Counted from the first letter of the stretch, positions 34,986 to 43,943 are shown. The stretch: DNA of 64,000 bases from an uncultured Bacillota bacterium (GCA_937919165.1 CALFPO010000041.1:10348-74347); one strand, 5' to 3'. The notes: generated by a model not told the origin, from the letters alone. Translations and numbers: made by a program.

Positions 34986-35757
34986 CATTCTTGAAGTCAA
35001 GAGCATCTCTAAGCATTTCGGCGGACTTAAGGCTGTCGATGATGTATCGATGGATGTAAGAGAAGGTGAAGTATTGGGCATCATCGGTCCTAACGGAGCC
35101 GGCAAGACCACATTCTTCAACCTCATTACCGGTACATATTCACTTACCAGCGGAAAGATCTTCTTTGAAGGAAAAGATGTAACGGGCTTCTCTCCTGAGA
35201 AGATGGCGGGACTTGGTATGGCTAGAACCTTCCAGAACATCAAGCTCTTCAGGTTCCTGTCCGTTCTTGAGAACATCAAGGTCGGTTTCCATATCCAACT
35301 TAAATCAAATATCTTCGATGCAATGTTCCATACCAAGAGATATAAGGAAGACGAGAAATTGGCAGGCGATAAGGGCATCGAGCTCCTGAAGCGCATCGGT
35401 CTCTATGAACAGAGAGGTCTGATGGCCGGCAATCTTCCATATGGCTGGCAAAGGCATCTGGAGATAGGAAGAGCCTTGGCTCTATCTCCAAAACTGCTGC
35501 TGCTTGATGAACCGGCAGCAGGCATGAACCCATCAGAGACTGTCGAGCTGATGAACTTCATCAAGACACTCAACAAGGATGGAATAACGATTGTCGTAAT
35601 CGAGCATGACATGAAGTTCATCATGAATCTCTGCGACAGAATCGTTGTCATAAACCATGGCCAGAAACTGGCTGAAGGAACACCTAAGGAAGTATCGAAT
35701 GACCCTAAGGTCATCGAGGCTTATCTGGGAGCCGATCTATCAATCAAGAAGAAATAG
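34978..35757 (+). CDS. livG: ABC importer ATPase, LivG type (cluster 1)
   Basis: A 259-residue ATPase: Walker A GPNGAGKTTF, a signature region NLPYGWQRHLEIGRALA in the degenerate LivG style (no LSGGQ), and Walker B LLLLDEPAAGMNPSE. GGGAGG lies before the ATG at 34978, which I prefer to the GTG at 34969. Confidence 0.92.
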   Translation: MSNILEVKSISKHFGGLKAVDDVSMDVREGEVLGIIGPNGAGKTTFFNLITGTYSLTSGKIFFEGKDVTGFSPEKMAGLGMARTFQNIKLFRFLSVLENIKVGFHIQLKSNIFDAMFHTKRYKEDEKLAGDKGIELLKRIGLYEQRGLMAGNLPYGWQRHLEIGRALALSPKLLLLDEPAAGMNPSETVELMNFIKTLNKDGITIVVIEHDMKFIMNLCDRIVVINHGQKLAEGTPKEVSNDPKVIEAYLGADLSIKKK

Positions 35758-35766
35758 GAGGATGTC

Positions 35767-36489
35767 ATGAGCAGAATACTGGAAATAAGCAATCTATCTG
35801 TAAACTACGGATATGTCAGTGCCCTGAAAGACATCGAATTCTATGTCGACGAGGGAGAGATCGTAACATTGATTGGTTCAAACGGTGCCGGCAAGACCAG
35901 CACCTTGATGTCCATATCCAATCTTGTGGAAGGAAGCAAGAAGGGTGAAATCAAATTCTATGGACAGGACATTTCGCATACCCTTCCTTCAGATATCGTC
36001 AAGCTTGGCATATCGCATGTGCCAGAAGGAAGACATATCTTCCCTAATCTGACGGTTGAGGATAACCTCAAGGTCGGTGCCTTCGGCATGAAGGAATTTG
36101 ACCGCAATATGATGAATGAACTGATCGACAATGTCTATCAGATGTTCCCAAGACTGAAGGAAAGAAGAAATCAGTTGGGCGGAACGCTGTCAGGTGGCGA
36201 GCAGCAGATGCTGGCAATAGGCAGAGGACTGATGTTTTCGCCAAAGCTGCTGATGCTGGATGAGCCATCGCTTGGTCTTGCACCATTGGTGGTAAAGGAA
36301 ATCTTTGAGCTCATCATGGATATTCGCAACAAGGGTACAACCATCCTTCTGATTGAGCAGAATGCCGGCATGGCCTTGCAGGTAGCCGATAGAGGATATG
36401 TTCTGGAAAACGGCAGAATAACCCTGACAGGAACAGGCGAAGAGCTATCTAACGACGAGAAAGTCATAAAAGCATATTTAGGTATGTAG
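35767..36489 (+). CDS. livF: ABC importer ATPase, LivF type (cluster 1)
   Basis: A 240-residue ATPase with Walker A GSNGAGKTST, the complete signature LSGGEQQMLAIGRGL, Walker B LMLDEPSLGLAP and the LivF-typical SHVPEGRHIFPNLTVEDNL. It completes the five-part importer begun at 31888. Confidence 0.93.
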   Translation: MSRILEISNLSVNYGYVSALKDIEFYVDEGEIVTLIGSNGAGKTSTLMSISNLVEGSKKGEIKFYGQDISHTLPSDIVKLGISHVPEGRHIFPNLTVEDNLKVGAFGMKEFDRNMMNELIDNVYQMFPRLKERRNQLGGTLSGGEQQMLAIGRGLMFSPKLLMLDEPSLGLAPLVVKEIFELIMDIRNKGTTILLIEQNAGMALQVADRGYVLENGRITLTGTGEELSNDEKVIKAYLGM

Positions 36490-36498
36490 GAGGACAAG

Positions 36499-37020
36499 AT
36501 GCTAAAGACCGATCATTCTAAACAAGCTGCAGAAATAGAGATCATGAGAAATCTGATCAAGGATAGAGGCAAATATCTCTATCAATTGGCCATAAGCGCC
36601 AAGAAGAACGATCCAGACAACTGGGAGAAGATCTTCAGAGAGGGACTTACGGAATACGGATGCGCAAATTTCCGTGCCAAATTCGCAAATGTAGAAGGTC
36701 TTGACCAGTTTGTTGAGACATACCTTTCCGATACAACCAAGAAGATCTTCGATTCCGATCTGATCGAGAAAGACGATGAGCATCTGGTCATCAAGGCCGG
36801 ATACTGTCCGCTCATGCATGCATGGGTCGAATCAGGCGGATCTGATGAATTTGTGAAGCTTCTCTGCGATATCGCCATGGATGGCGATAGGGCAATGGTC
36901 AATTCCATTCCGTCTCTTGACTTCTCTTTGAGGAAGTCGTTGGCTTTTGGCGATGACCAGTGCGAATTTTTTGTAAAGCTAAGTGAAGGATACAGAAATG
37001 AAATCAATAAGAGAAAGTAA
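36499..37020 (+). CDS. ATC-hydrolase-family protein (L-2-amino-thiazoline-4-carboxylate hydrolase-like), short form
   Basis: A 173-residue soluble protein. The C-terminal half shows the pattern of the ATC_hydrolase family: YCPLMHAW, then LLCDIAMDGDR, then SLAFGDDQCEF, with conserved Cys, Trp and Asp. Enzymes of this family open the ring of 2-aminothiazoline-4-carboxylate to N-carbamoyl-cysteine; most relatives are untested. It follows livF by ten bases and overlaps the next gene, which carries a second copy of the domain. Its role is inferred from family and context. Confidence 0.7.
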   Translation: MLKTDHSKQAAEIEIMRNLIKDRGKYLYQLAISAKKNDPDNWEKIFREGLTEYGCANFRAKFANVEGLDQFVETYLSDTTKKIFDSDLIEKDDEHLVIKAGYCPLMHAWVESGGSDEFVKLLCDIAMDGDRAMVNSIPSLDFSLRKSLAFGDDQCEFFVKLSEGYRNEINKRK

Positions 37021-38827
37021 AGTCGTAATAATTGGACTTGGATTCCTGATGGAATACATAACTCCATGCTTCAAGAACGCTCTTGGAGAAAGCATGAAGA
37101 CAAACATCGTCGGCGTCACTGCCGATGAAAAGGATCTTGAGGGCAAGAGAACACGTTTGGGCTATACTGTCCTTCTCAATGACAACAAGAAGGCTCTTGA
37201 AGACGTAAAGCCTGACATCATCTTCTTTGCGCCTCCACCAACAATCGCCAAGGATCTTACCGAAAGTGTATTGAAGCCATATTATGAATCGTGCAGGAAA
37301 GAAGGCAGACAGATACCTACCCTTTTCGCTTTTCCTCCTTCACCAGCCGGAAAGTACTATATGGATGAGATCGGTGATGACCTGCAGGTAATAAACATCA
37401 TACCGAACATGATGTCAAAGGCCGGCAACGAAAGCATCGCCAACGAAAGATGCAGTCTGATCACTTATCCAAAAGAAGGCAAATGGAGCGATGAGGACAA
37501 GAAGCATGTCGAGGATTTCTTCTCGCCATTTGGCACATGCCTAAACTGCACACCAGATAATATCCTGTATGTCCTTTCGACTGAGATCGCAACCCATCCA
37601 TTGACGGAACTTTGCGATATCGCAGCCAGAAAGCTCAATGAGAAGGGTGTTGATTGCACATATGTTGATGTCGCAAGCTTCCTTAGAGCAAAGCATCAAG
37701 AGCTTCATTCCTATACAGCCAAGAACAGCAACAACTGTTCATTGGATGCCATCAAGGATGAGGATGCCAAGAGAATCCTGGAAGATATCCTGGTATCCTG
37801 GTATGAAGGCTTATGCAGCTATATCTCAAACAATGGCCTGACTGAAAAGGAAGCCAAGGAATTCCTGGATCCGTTATTTGATATCTATTTCCATATCACT
37901 CAGGTTACAGGACGTGAAGAGATCGTAGCAAAGGCCAAGAAGGATGCCACCAAGGGCGGCATGCTGGAACTGTGCCTCGATTCATACTATGGAATAGTTG
38001 AACCATTGATCGCCAAGATCTTTGATGACAATGGAGAAAACAAAAATGACATCGATAGGATCGGATATCTGTTCGACAACATCGTCGATGCAGTAGTCGA
38101 AAGAGGAAAGGGTCTCACCAAGAACAAGGAGATCGTCTTCTCGCCTAAGCAGCATTCGATTATGTTTGGTCTGATCGCCAAAGAGATTCTTGAGAATCTT
38201 GAGGACAGCGACAGGATTCTGTATGAAGCAGTTGCTGACTATGGAAGACAGCGTGGATCAAGAATGGCACAAAGATGCAAGGCCGACGGCAATCCTCTGG
38301 ATATGGTCGGATACTTTGCCTACTCCGAGTGGAAATGGGATGAAGGCTTCAGAAAGAGCAATATCCAGTTCACTCCATACTTTGCCCACTATGTCCATGA
38401 ATGTCCATGGTGCACAGCCTGGAAGGAAAGCGGACTTGAGGACTATGGCAGATACTATTGCCGTTGCGTAGATGAGAACATCTGCAAGGGCTTCAATCCA
38501 GAACTAAATCTCGATATGAGATCCTTCCTGAGCGGCAAGGAATATGATGCCTGCGAATTCCATTGGGTAGATGCCTGCATGGATGAAGAATTCTCAAGCA
38601 GACAGAAGAAGATCATGGAAAAGATCGGCAGCTCATGCATAAGATCGTTTGAATATCATACAGCCCACACCTATGTGACGATGCTGAAGCACGTCAGCGC
38701 ATGCGATGAAGCCAAAGCTGCAGCGATCGACAATAGAGTAAGAAAGCAGTTTGCGGAAAAGACCAGCTATCTGGAGCTTATGATGGTCCTCAAGGAATGC
38801 AATCACGACTTTGAGGTAGCAGACTAA
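36998..38827 (+). CDS. Fusion of a pyrroline-carboxylate-reductase-like NAD(P) domain to an ATC-hydrolase-like domain
   Basis: A 609-residue protein. Residues 8-~330 resemble the P5CR/F420-dependent reductase fold: VVIIGLGFLMEYITPCF is a nucleotide-binding start with a loosened GxGxxG, and IPNMMSKAGNES matches the P5CR PN..... region. Residues ~385-560 form an ATC-hydrolase-like domain: CPWCTAWKESGL (C469, C472), YYCRCVDENICKGFNP, and LSGKEYDACEFHW. This fusion is unusual. The ATG at 36998 follows AAGGA; an in-frame GTG at 36983 lies before it. It lies between the short ATC-hydrolase gene (overlap 23 bases) and the M20 gene (shared base). Confidence 0.7.
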   Translation: MKSIRESKVVIIGLGFLMEYITPCFKNALGESMKTNIVGVTADEKDLEGKRTRLGYTVLLNDNKKALEDVKPDIIFFAPPPTIAKDLTESVLKPYYESCRKEGRQIPTLFAFPPSPAGKYYMDEIGDDLQVINIIPNMMSKAGNESIANERCSLITYPKEGKWSDEDKKHVEDFFSPFGTCLNCTPDNILYVLSTEIATHPLTELCDIAARKLNEKGVDCTYVDVASFLRAKHQELHSYTAKNSNNCSLDAIKDEDAKRILEDILVSWYEGLCSYISNNGLTEKEAKEFLDPLFDIYFHITQVTGREEIVAKAKKDATKGGMLELCLDSYYGIVEPLIAKIFDDNGENKNDIDRIGYLFDNIVDAVVERGKGLTKNKEIVFSPKQHSIMFGLIAKEILENLEDSDRILYEAVADYGRQRGSRMAQRCKADGNPLDMVGYFAYSEWKWDEGFRKSNIQFTPYFAHYVHECPWCTAWKESGLEDYGRYYCRCVDENICKGFNPELNLDMRSFLSGKEYDACEFHWVDACMDEEFSSRQKKIMEKIGSSCIRSFEYHTAHTYVTMLKHVSACDEAKAAAIDNRVRKQFAEKTSYLELMMVLKECNHDFEVAD

Positions 38828-39978
38828 TGGAGATTCTCCAGAGAGCCAAGGGCATCCTTCCTGAGCTTATTGAGATCAGAAGATGTCTGCATCGCAATCC
38901 TGAAACAGGCAACAATCTTCCAAAGACAAAGGCTTTTGTGTGCGAACAGCTTAAGAATATCGGATTTGAATGCAAAGAATTGGGCGGGGGACTTGTCGTC
39001 AAGATGGATAACGGCAAGAATAAGACCATCCTGCTTAGAGCCGATATGGATGCCTTGCCTATGAAGGAAGAGTCAGGACTCGATTTTGCATCAGCAAAAG
39101 AAGATGCAGCGCATTGCTGCGGACATGATATCCATACATCGATCCTCATCGGAACGATAAGGCTTCTTCAGGAAATGAAGGATGATCTAGGATGCAATGT
39201 GGTCTTCATGTTTCAGGATGATGAAGAAAGAGCCTCAGGCTGCAGAGTCATGGTTGATGAAGGCGTGCTGGAAAATGTCGACTATGCCTTCGGTATCCAT
39301 GTGAAGCCTGACTATCCTGTAGGCATGATCAATGTCACTGCCGGACAGAAGACGGCATCATATGACAAGTTCTCGGTTGAGGTCATCGGCAAGGGTGGAC
39401 ATGGAGCTTTCCCTAAGCTTGCCATCGATCCGATCAAGATTGCCTGCGATCTGACCATGAAGCTTGATGATCTGCCAGAGAAGCTTCTGGGAAAAGATAC
39501 AAAAGGCGTAGTGACCATCGGCATGTTCAAGGCAGGATCTTCACCAAATACCATTCCGGATAAAGCTGTCATTGAAGGAACGATCCGTACCAACAACGAA
39601 GCTGACCGAAAGAGAATCAAGGAAGAAATCGCTTCCTTGTGCAAAGAGAATACGGAAAGCAAAGGTGCCAAGGCCATCATCGAATATGGTGCCATGGTTC
39701 CTTCTGTCACAAACAATCCTGAGCTCATCGAGCAATGCAGAGAAGAGCTTACCAACAATCTGAAAGACAAAGTCAATTTCGATTATGACTTCCTCAACGC
39801 TTCAGAAGACTTTGGCATCATATCGGCCACGGTTCCTTCTGTCTATTACAATGTAGGAACAGGCCTCAAGGAAGATGGCTATCTGTATCCAAACCATAAT
39901 CCTAAGGTCATATACGACGAGACGGCAATCGCCTATGGAGTTGCGGCGCTTGTATCAAGCGTGCTGGCAATCAGGTGA
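38827..39978 (+). CDS. M20-family amidohydrolase (hippurate/N-acyl-amino-acid hydrolase type)
   Basis: A 383-residue zinc/manganese amidohydrolase of the M20D type. Metal sites are visible in LRADMDALPM, AHCCGHDIHTS and FQDDEERASG, and GKGGHGAFP marks the dimerisation domain. Relatives remove acyl, acetyl or carbamoyl groups from amino acids. In this operon it could release cysteine from an N-acyl or N-carbamoyl cysteine produced by the ATC-hydrolase-type proteins (inference). It has no signal peptide, so it acts in the cytoplasm. Confidence 0.88.
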   Translation: MEILQRAKGILPELIEIRRCLHRNPETGNNLPKTKAFVCEQLKNIGFECKELGGGLVVKMDNGKNKTILLRADMDALPMKEESGLDFASAKEDAAHCCGHDIHTSILIGTIRLLQEMKDDLGCNVVFMFQDDEERASGCRVMVDEGVLENVDYAFGIHVKPDYPVGMINVTAGQKTASYDKFSVEVIGKGGHGAFPKLAIDPIKIACDLTMKLDDLPEKLLGKDTKGVVTIGMFKAGSSPNTIPDKAVIEGTIRTNNEADRKRIKEEIASLCKENTESKGAKAIIEYGAMVPSVTNNPELIEQCREELTNNLKDKVNFDYDFLNASEDFGIISATVPSVYYNVGTGLKEDGYLYPNHNPKVIYDETAIAYGVAALVSSVLAIR

Positions 39979-39983
39979 AACAT

Positions 39984-41267
39984 ATGGAACGTAAAGAATT
40001 TACTGAAATACTGAAAGCAGAAATGGACTATGCGACAGGATGTACAGAACCTGCCGCTATAGCCTTATGCGGTGCATACGCAAAGGAATATCTGGATGAA
40101 GACATCGAGAGGATGGAGGTTTTTGCGAGCACCAATATCATCAAGAACGCCATGTCGGCAGGAATACCTGGAACAGACAGAACAGGCATCAGCTATGCGG
40201 CAGCCATTGGCGCTGCAGCAGGCAAGAGCGCAAACAGACTAAAGGTTCTTGATGATGTTGATGAAAAGCAAAGAGAAAAGGCCATTGCTCTAGTAGATGA
40301 GGGATCATGCAAGGTATACAAAAAGGATGATGTAGACAAGCTATATATCGAGATTATTCTGCATGGTCTGTCCCATTCCAGCAAGGCCATCATCAAGGGA
40401 GGACACACAAGACTTGTCTACGCCTCAAGAGATGATGAGACAGTCATTGATGTGGATGATGACAATCATGAGGACAAGAATTGCGGCTGTGCAGCCAAGA
40501 AGAACTTGACGATCGAGAACATTCTTGAATTCGTTGAGAGCATCGGCGATAGCGATGATCTTGATGTCATCAAGGATGCGATAAGGATCAATAGCGAAAT
40601 AGCGAAGAATGGTCTTGAGAATGCCTACAATCTCTCTGTCGGGCGCAATGTCGAAGAGATGAGAGAAAAAGGCATGATAGGAGATGGCGTCATCCTTGAC
40701 ATCATCAAGAATACGGCAGCCGGCATCGATGCCAGAATGGCTGGCGCAAACTATCCGGTCGTAACCAATTCAGGATCAGGAAACCAGGGCATCACCTGCA
40801 CCATTCCGGTTCTAAGCTATGGAAGATATATCGGCGCAAGCGAAGAAGAGATACTGAAGGCTGTGACGCTTTCTCATCTCATGTGCATATACATACACTG
40901 CAATTTCGGCCTATTGAGCGCACTGTGCGGAGCGGTCATAGCTTCAAGTGCTGCATCATGCGGAATCATCTATCTCATGAAGGGTGGAGCCAAGGAAATG
41001 GGCTATGCCATAAACAATATGCTAGGAACATTGTCGGGCATGCTGTGCGATGGCGCAAAGCCTGACTGTGCCATGAAGGTCTCTGCCTGCACAAGCAATG
41101 CCTGCCTGAGTGCCTATCTGGCGATGAAAGGTATAGAGATCAAATCCAACGAAGGAATCGTTGAAGATGATGCCAAGAAGACCATCTCCAATTTCGTGAA
41201 GATATCGGATGATGCTTCGAAGGTACTTGATGATTCGATCCTGGAGATAATGCTCAATAAGGACTGA
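39984..41267 (+). CDS. cyuA: L-cysteine desulfidase family protein (CyuA/YhaM, UPF0597)
   Basis: A 427-residue iron-sulfur lyase-like protein. It opens ILKAEMDYATGCTEPAAIAL, the family's CTEP motif, and continues with MSAGIPGT, NSGSGNQGI and a Cys-rich C-terminal half (CDGAKPDCAMKVSACTSNAC). Characterised members cut cysteine to pyruvate, ammonia and sulfide with a [4Fe-4S] cluster; close relatives may act on other beta-substituted amino acids. The ATG at 39984 is preferred to the GTG at 39975, which overlaps the upstream stop. It would be the last catabolic step of the cluster. Confidence 0.85.
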   Translation: MERKEFTEILKAEMDYATGCTEPAAIALCGAYAKEYLDEDIERMEVFASTNIIKNAMSAGIPGTDRTGISYAAAIGAAAGKSANRLKVLDDVDEKQREKAIALVDEGSCKVYKKDDVDKLYIEIILHGLSHSSKAIIKGGHTRLVYASRDDETVIDVDDDNHEDKNCGCAAKKNLTIENILEFVESIGDSDDLDVIKDAIRINSEIAKNGLENAYNLSVGRNVEEMREKGMIGDGVILDIIKNTAAGIDARMAGANYPVVTNSGSGNQGITCTIPVLSYGRYIGASEEEILKAVTLSHLMCIYIHCNFGLLSALCGAVIASSAASCGIIYLMKGGAKEMGYAINNMLGTLSGMLCDGAKPDCAMKVSACTSNACLSAYLAMKGIEIKSNEGIVEDDAKKTISNFVKISDDASKVLDDSILEIMLNKD

Positions 41268-41270
41268 TGA

Positions 41271-41300
41271 TTGTCTAAGCAAAGATATTCATCATAAAAT
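41271..41300 (+). promoter_or_regulatory. Possible internal promoter
   Basis: TTGTCT (41271-41276) and TAAAAT (41295-41300) are 18 bases apart, in the 59-base gap before the fucose-isomerase-like gene. A GGAGG site follows. The -35 and -10 are moderate matches. Confidence 0.4.
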
Positions 41301-41326
41301 GGTTATGTACTTATGGAGGAATGACC

Positions 41327-42577
41327 ATGAAAACAATTTATGCCTTCTATGCCGCCAACAGATACTGGCCAGATAGGGAAGCGCTCGAAAGAGCCTACAG
41401 CGACCTGTCGTCAAGATTGGGCGATGCTGAAACATATCTATTGACTGATGGTGAGAGTCTTGAGGCCAATGGCGATGTGCTGGTAGTAACACCTATGTCT
41501 GGAGCTGTTCAGGCTAAGATACTTAATGATGTTTCAAGATTCGATAAGGCTATCCTTTATGGTGGCTATATCGATGGAAATGGCGACGACAAGACCGTCG
41601 ATCAGATGGTTAGAGCCAATGCTGCTCCTACATTGATGGATACCTGGGGCGTACTGCATAGAGACAAGGACAAGGTCATGCTGGCAAGAAGCATCAGCGA
41701 TCTGAAAGATAAGCTTGATGTGCTTAATGCCTATTTCTTTGTCAAGGGCGCAAATGTGCTCAAGATAGGCGAGACCGAACCATGGGTCGTATCCAATGCC
41801 AGCGATACATCAGTATATGAGAAGCGTTTCGGCATAAATATCATTAAAGTAGAACAGGCTGAACTTGAAAGAAGATATCTAAATACATCCAATGATGACG
41901 CCAAGAAATACTATGACTATTTCAAGGACAATGCATCTGGTTGCGTAGAGCCTAGCGATGAGGACCTCTGGAATGCCTCAAGAATGGCTCATGCCTTGGT
42001 TGAACTGATGAAGGAGAACGATGCCAAAGCTTGTGCCATCGCCTGCTTCAATCTGCTCAAGACCAACACCACCAGCTGTCTGGGCGTAAGCTATCTCAAT
42101 GGCTGCACCGATATGTCGGTATCATGCGAGTGCGATATGGATTCAGCCATTACGATGATGTTCATGAAGAAACTGACCAAGTCCAACCTATGGATGGCCA
42201 ATCCAGCACTTAGAAGCGATGGACTCATCAACTTCTCCCACTGTACAGGTCCTGTAGATATGAATGGAGCCTGCAGCTATGTGCTCAGGAACCATCATGA
42301 ATCAGGCATCGGCGTTTCTCTGGAGGTTGAATATCCAAAGGATCAGCTTGTGACATCGGTAAGGATATCCAATGAAGCAAGCACCATCACTATCCAGAAG
42401 GGCCATACGGTTGATGGTCCAAGACTCAACTGCTGCCGCAGTCAGGTCTATGTGAAATATGATGACCTGGACAAATATCTTGATACAGCGCTTGGCTGCC
42501 ATCAGGTATTCGCTTTCGATGATGTGGCTGATAAGGCCAGAAAGCTTGCGGAGCTGTTTGGGCTCAAAGAAGCATGA
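41327..42577 (+). CDS. L-fucose/L-arabinose isomerase-superfamily protein
   Basis: A 416-residue protein. The C-terminal half carries the FucI-type pattern: CLGVSYLNGCTDMSVSCECD, NLWMANPAL, INFSHCTGPVDMNG and LRNHHESGIGVSLEVEY. The N-terminal half is a Rossmann-like region without a clear motif. Known relatives isomerise aldoses or decarboxylate or desulfonate sugars; this one is divergent. Its place at the end of a transporter/cysteine cluster is unexpected, and I cannot name its substrate. GGAGG favours ATG 41327 over 41321. Confidence 0.65.
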   Translation: MKTIYAFYAANRYWPDREALERAYSDLSSRLGDAETYLLTDGESLEANGDVLVVTPMSGAVQAKILNDVSRFDKAILYGGYIDGNGDDKTVDQMVRANAAPTLMDTWGVLHRDKDKVMLARSISDLKDKLDVLNAYFFVKGANVLKIGETEPWVVSNASDTSVYEKRFGINIIKVEQAELERRYLNTSNDDAKKYYDYFKDNASGCVEPSDEDLWNASRMAHALVELMKENDAKACAIACFNLLKTNTTSCLGVSYLNGCTDMSVSCECDMDSAITMMFMKKLTKSNLWMANPALRSDGLINFSHCTGPVDMNGACSYVLRNHHESGIGVSLEVEYPKDQLVTSVRISNEASTITIQKGHTVDGPRLNCCRSQVYVKYDDLDKYLDTALGCHQVFAFDDVADKARKLAELFGLKEA

Positions 42578-42582
42578 AAGCA

Positions 42583-42610
42583 TTTACATTGCCTAGAGGC
42601 AAATGTTAAA
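42583..42610 (+). terminator. Weak hairpin ending cluster 1
   Basis: TTTACATTGCC can pair with GGCAAATGTTAAA around a TAGA loop with two bulged bases. It is AT-rich and has no T run, so termination would be incomplete. Confidence 0.45.
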
Positions 42611-42668
42611 ATATTAACATAAAGCAGATAGATAGATAATTGTGAAATTATCTATTTATATCTACTTT

Positions 42669-42686
42669 ATTGCAAACGTTTGCAAT
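42669..42686 (+). promoter_or_regulatory. Palindromic LacI-family operator before cluster 2
   Basis: ATTGCAAACGTTTGCAAT is a perfect 18-bp palindrome with the central CG typical of LacI/GalR operators. It lies 23 bases before the ATG of the binding-protein gene, near the expected start of transcription, where binding would block initiation. The lacI-type gene within the same operon (47201-48217) is the likely cognate regulator, giving self-control. Confidence 0.8.
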
Positions 42687-42708
42687 TATTTCAAGAAAGG
42701 ATGAAAAA

Positions 42709-43869
42709 ATGAAGAAATTGCTCAAGCTCGCTATGGCTCTTTTGCTTGTCCTGGCATTAGTCGGATGCTCTTCAAAACCTGAAGAACCAGCAGAAGAAAC
42801 AGTTAGCGAAATCACCATCGGCTGCATTCAGGACTTGTCTGGTGCAACTCAGTCTCTAGGTAATTCCGTAATGGAAGGCGTTAAGACAGCTGTTGATGAA
42901 ATCAACGCTGCTGGCGGCATCAATGGCGCTACATTGAAGCTCGTTCAGTACGATACAGCTGCTGACGTTACCGAAGCCGTAAATGCCTACACTTCAGCTA
43001 CTGAAGTAGACAATTGCGATCTGTTGATTGGTCCTCCAATCGCTAACATCGTTAATGGCTTAAAGTCATTCACAGATGATGGCGCTACACCATTCATCAC
43101 ATTTGCAGTTGACCCTGCTTGCTACACTGATGATTCAGGCAACCTCTACAAGTATCTTTCATGCGTACAGCCTTCAACTACAGTTCAGGGCTCTATCATG
43201 GCTAAGTTCGCTTTAGAGAATGGCCTCAAGAACTTCGGCGTATTCTACACAGAAGACAACTCTTACTCAGTAGCACTTCTTGCTCCATTCGTTGACACAA
43301 TCAGAGCTAACGGCGGAACAATCGAAGATGCAAACATCATCGCTTACAACTCAGCTGAAACAGACGTTAAGACTCTTATTCAGCCATTGGTTGACGCAGG
43401 CGTTGATGCTATCTACTGCCCTAACTACACTCAGCCATTGATTAAGGTTGAAACTGCTATCAAGGAATTAGGCTACGAAGGCAAGCTCATCAACGGTTTG
43501 GATGCTGCTCCTAACTTCAATGACCTGATCGAAGGCGTAGACGATATCTCTAACGTTTACTACATCAACAACATCGATATCTATGATACAAAGGTAGCTG
43601 ACATGGCTTCTAAGGTTTCTGTTGGTGCTATCAACAAGTACTTCTTAGGCTACGATGCAGTTATGCTTGCTAAGAAATGTATCGAAGAAGTTGGTCTCGA
43701 TGCAGACAAGCTCGCTGAAGCAATCGTTAACGTTAAAGGTTTCGAAGGCCTGACTGGTACATTCAATATGGATCCTAACACTCATATGCCAGCTGAAGAC
43801 ACTCCAATGTTCATGTACACATATGATGTCAAGACTCCAGTTATGCTAAAGGAATTCTCTTACAAATAA
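42709..43869 (+). CDS. ABC importer substrate-binding lipoprotein, Liv type (cluster 2)
   Basis: A 386-residue lipoprotein receptor (LLLVLALVGC lipobox) of the LivJ class: ITIGCIQDLSGATQSLGNSV and DEINAAGGINGATLKLV. It is a different protein from the cluster 1 receptor beyond the shared fold motifs, so a different ligand is expected. Like it, it uses codons suited to high expression. AAAGG at 42696-42700 serves the ATG at 42709; the reading frame upstream (from 42670) runs through the operator. Confidence 0.9.
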   Translation: MKKLLKLAMALLLVLALVGCSSKPEEPAEETVSEITIGCIQDLSGATQSLGNSVMEGVKTAVDEINAAGGINGATLKLVQYDTAADVTEAVNAYTSATEVDNCDLLIGPPIANIVNGLKSFTDDGATPFITFAVDPACYTDDSGNLYKYLSCVQPSTTVQGSIMAKFALENGLKNFGVFYTEDNSYSVALLAPFVDTIRANGGTIEDANIIAYNSAETDVKTLIQPLVDAGVDAIYCPNYTQPLIKVETAIKELGYEGKLINGLDAAPNFNDLIEGVDDISNVYYINNIDIYDTKVADMASKVSVGAINKYFLGYDAVMLAKKCIEEVGLDADKLAEAIVNVKGFEGLTGTFNMDPNTHMPAEDTPMFMYTYDVKTPVMLKEFSYK

Positions 43870-43890
43870 TTTAGCTAGACAGTAATCGAT

Positions 43891-43928
43891 AATCGGATCG
43901 TATCAAAAAACGGTACGATCCGATTTTT
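43891..43928 (+). terminator. Terminator between binding-protein and permease genes (cluster 2)
   Basis: A 12-bp stem AATCGGATCGTA / TACGATCCGATT with an 11-base loop and a run of five T. As there is no new promoter visible, it probably lowers expression of the membrane parts relative to the receptor. Confidence 0.85.
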
Positions 43929-43943
43929 CTATAGGGGGTTTAT

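Noticed and set aside
34734..35396. 220-codon minus-strand frame
   Set aside because: It spans the junction of livM and livG on the other strand, both of which are certain.
36582..37067. 161-codon minus-strand frame
   Set aside because: Antisense to the ATC-hydrolase gene and the next start; no ribosome-binding site or family pattern.
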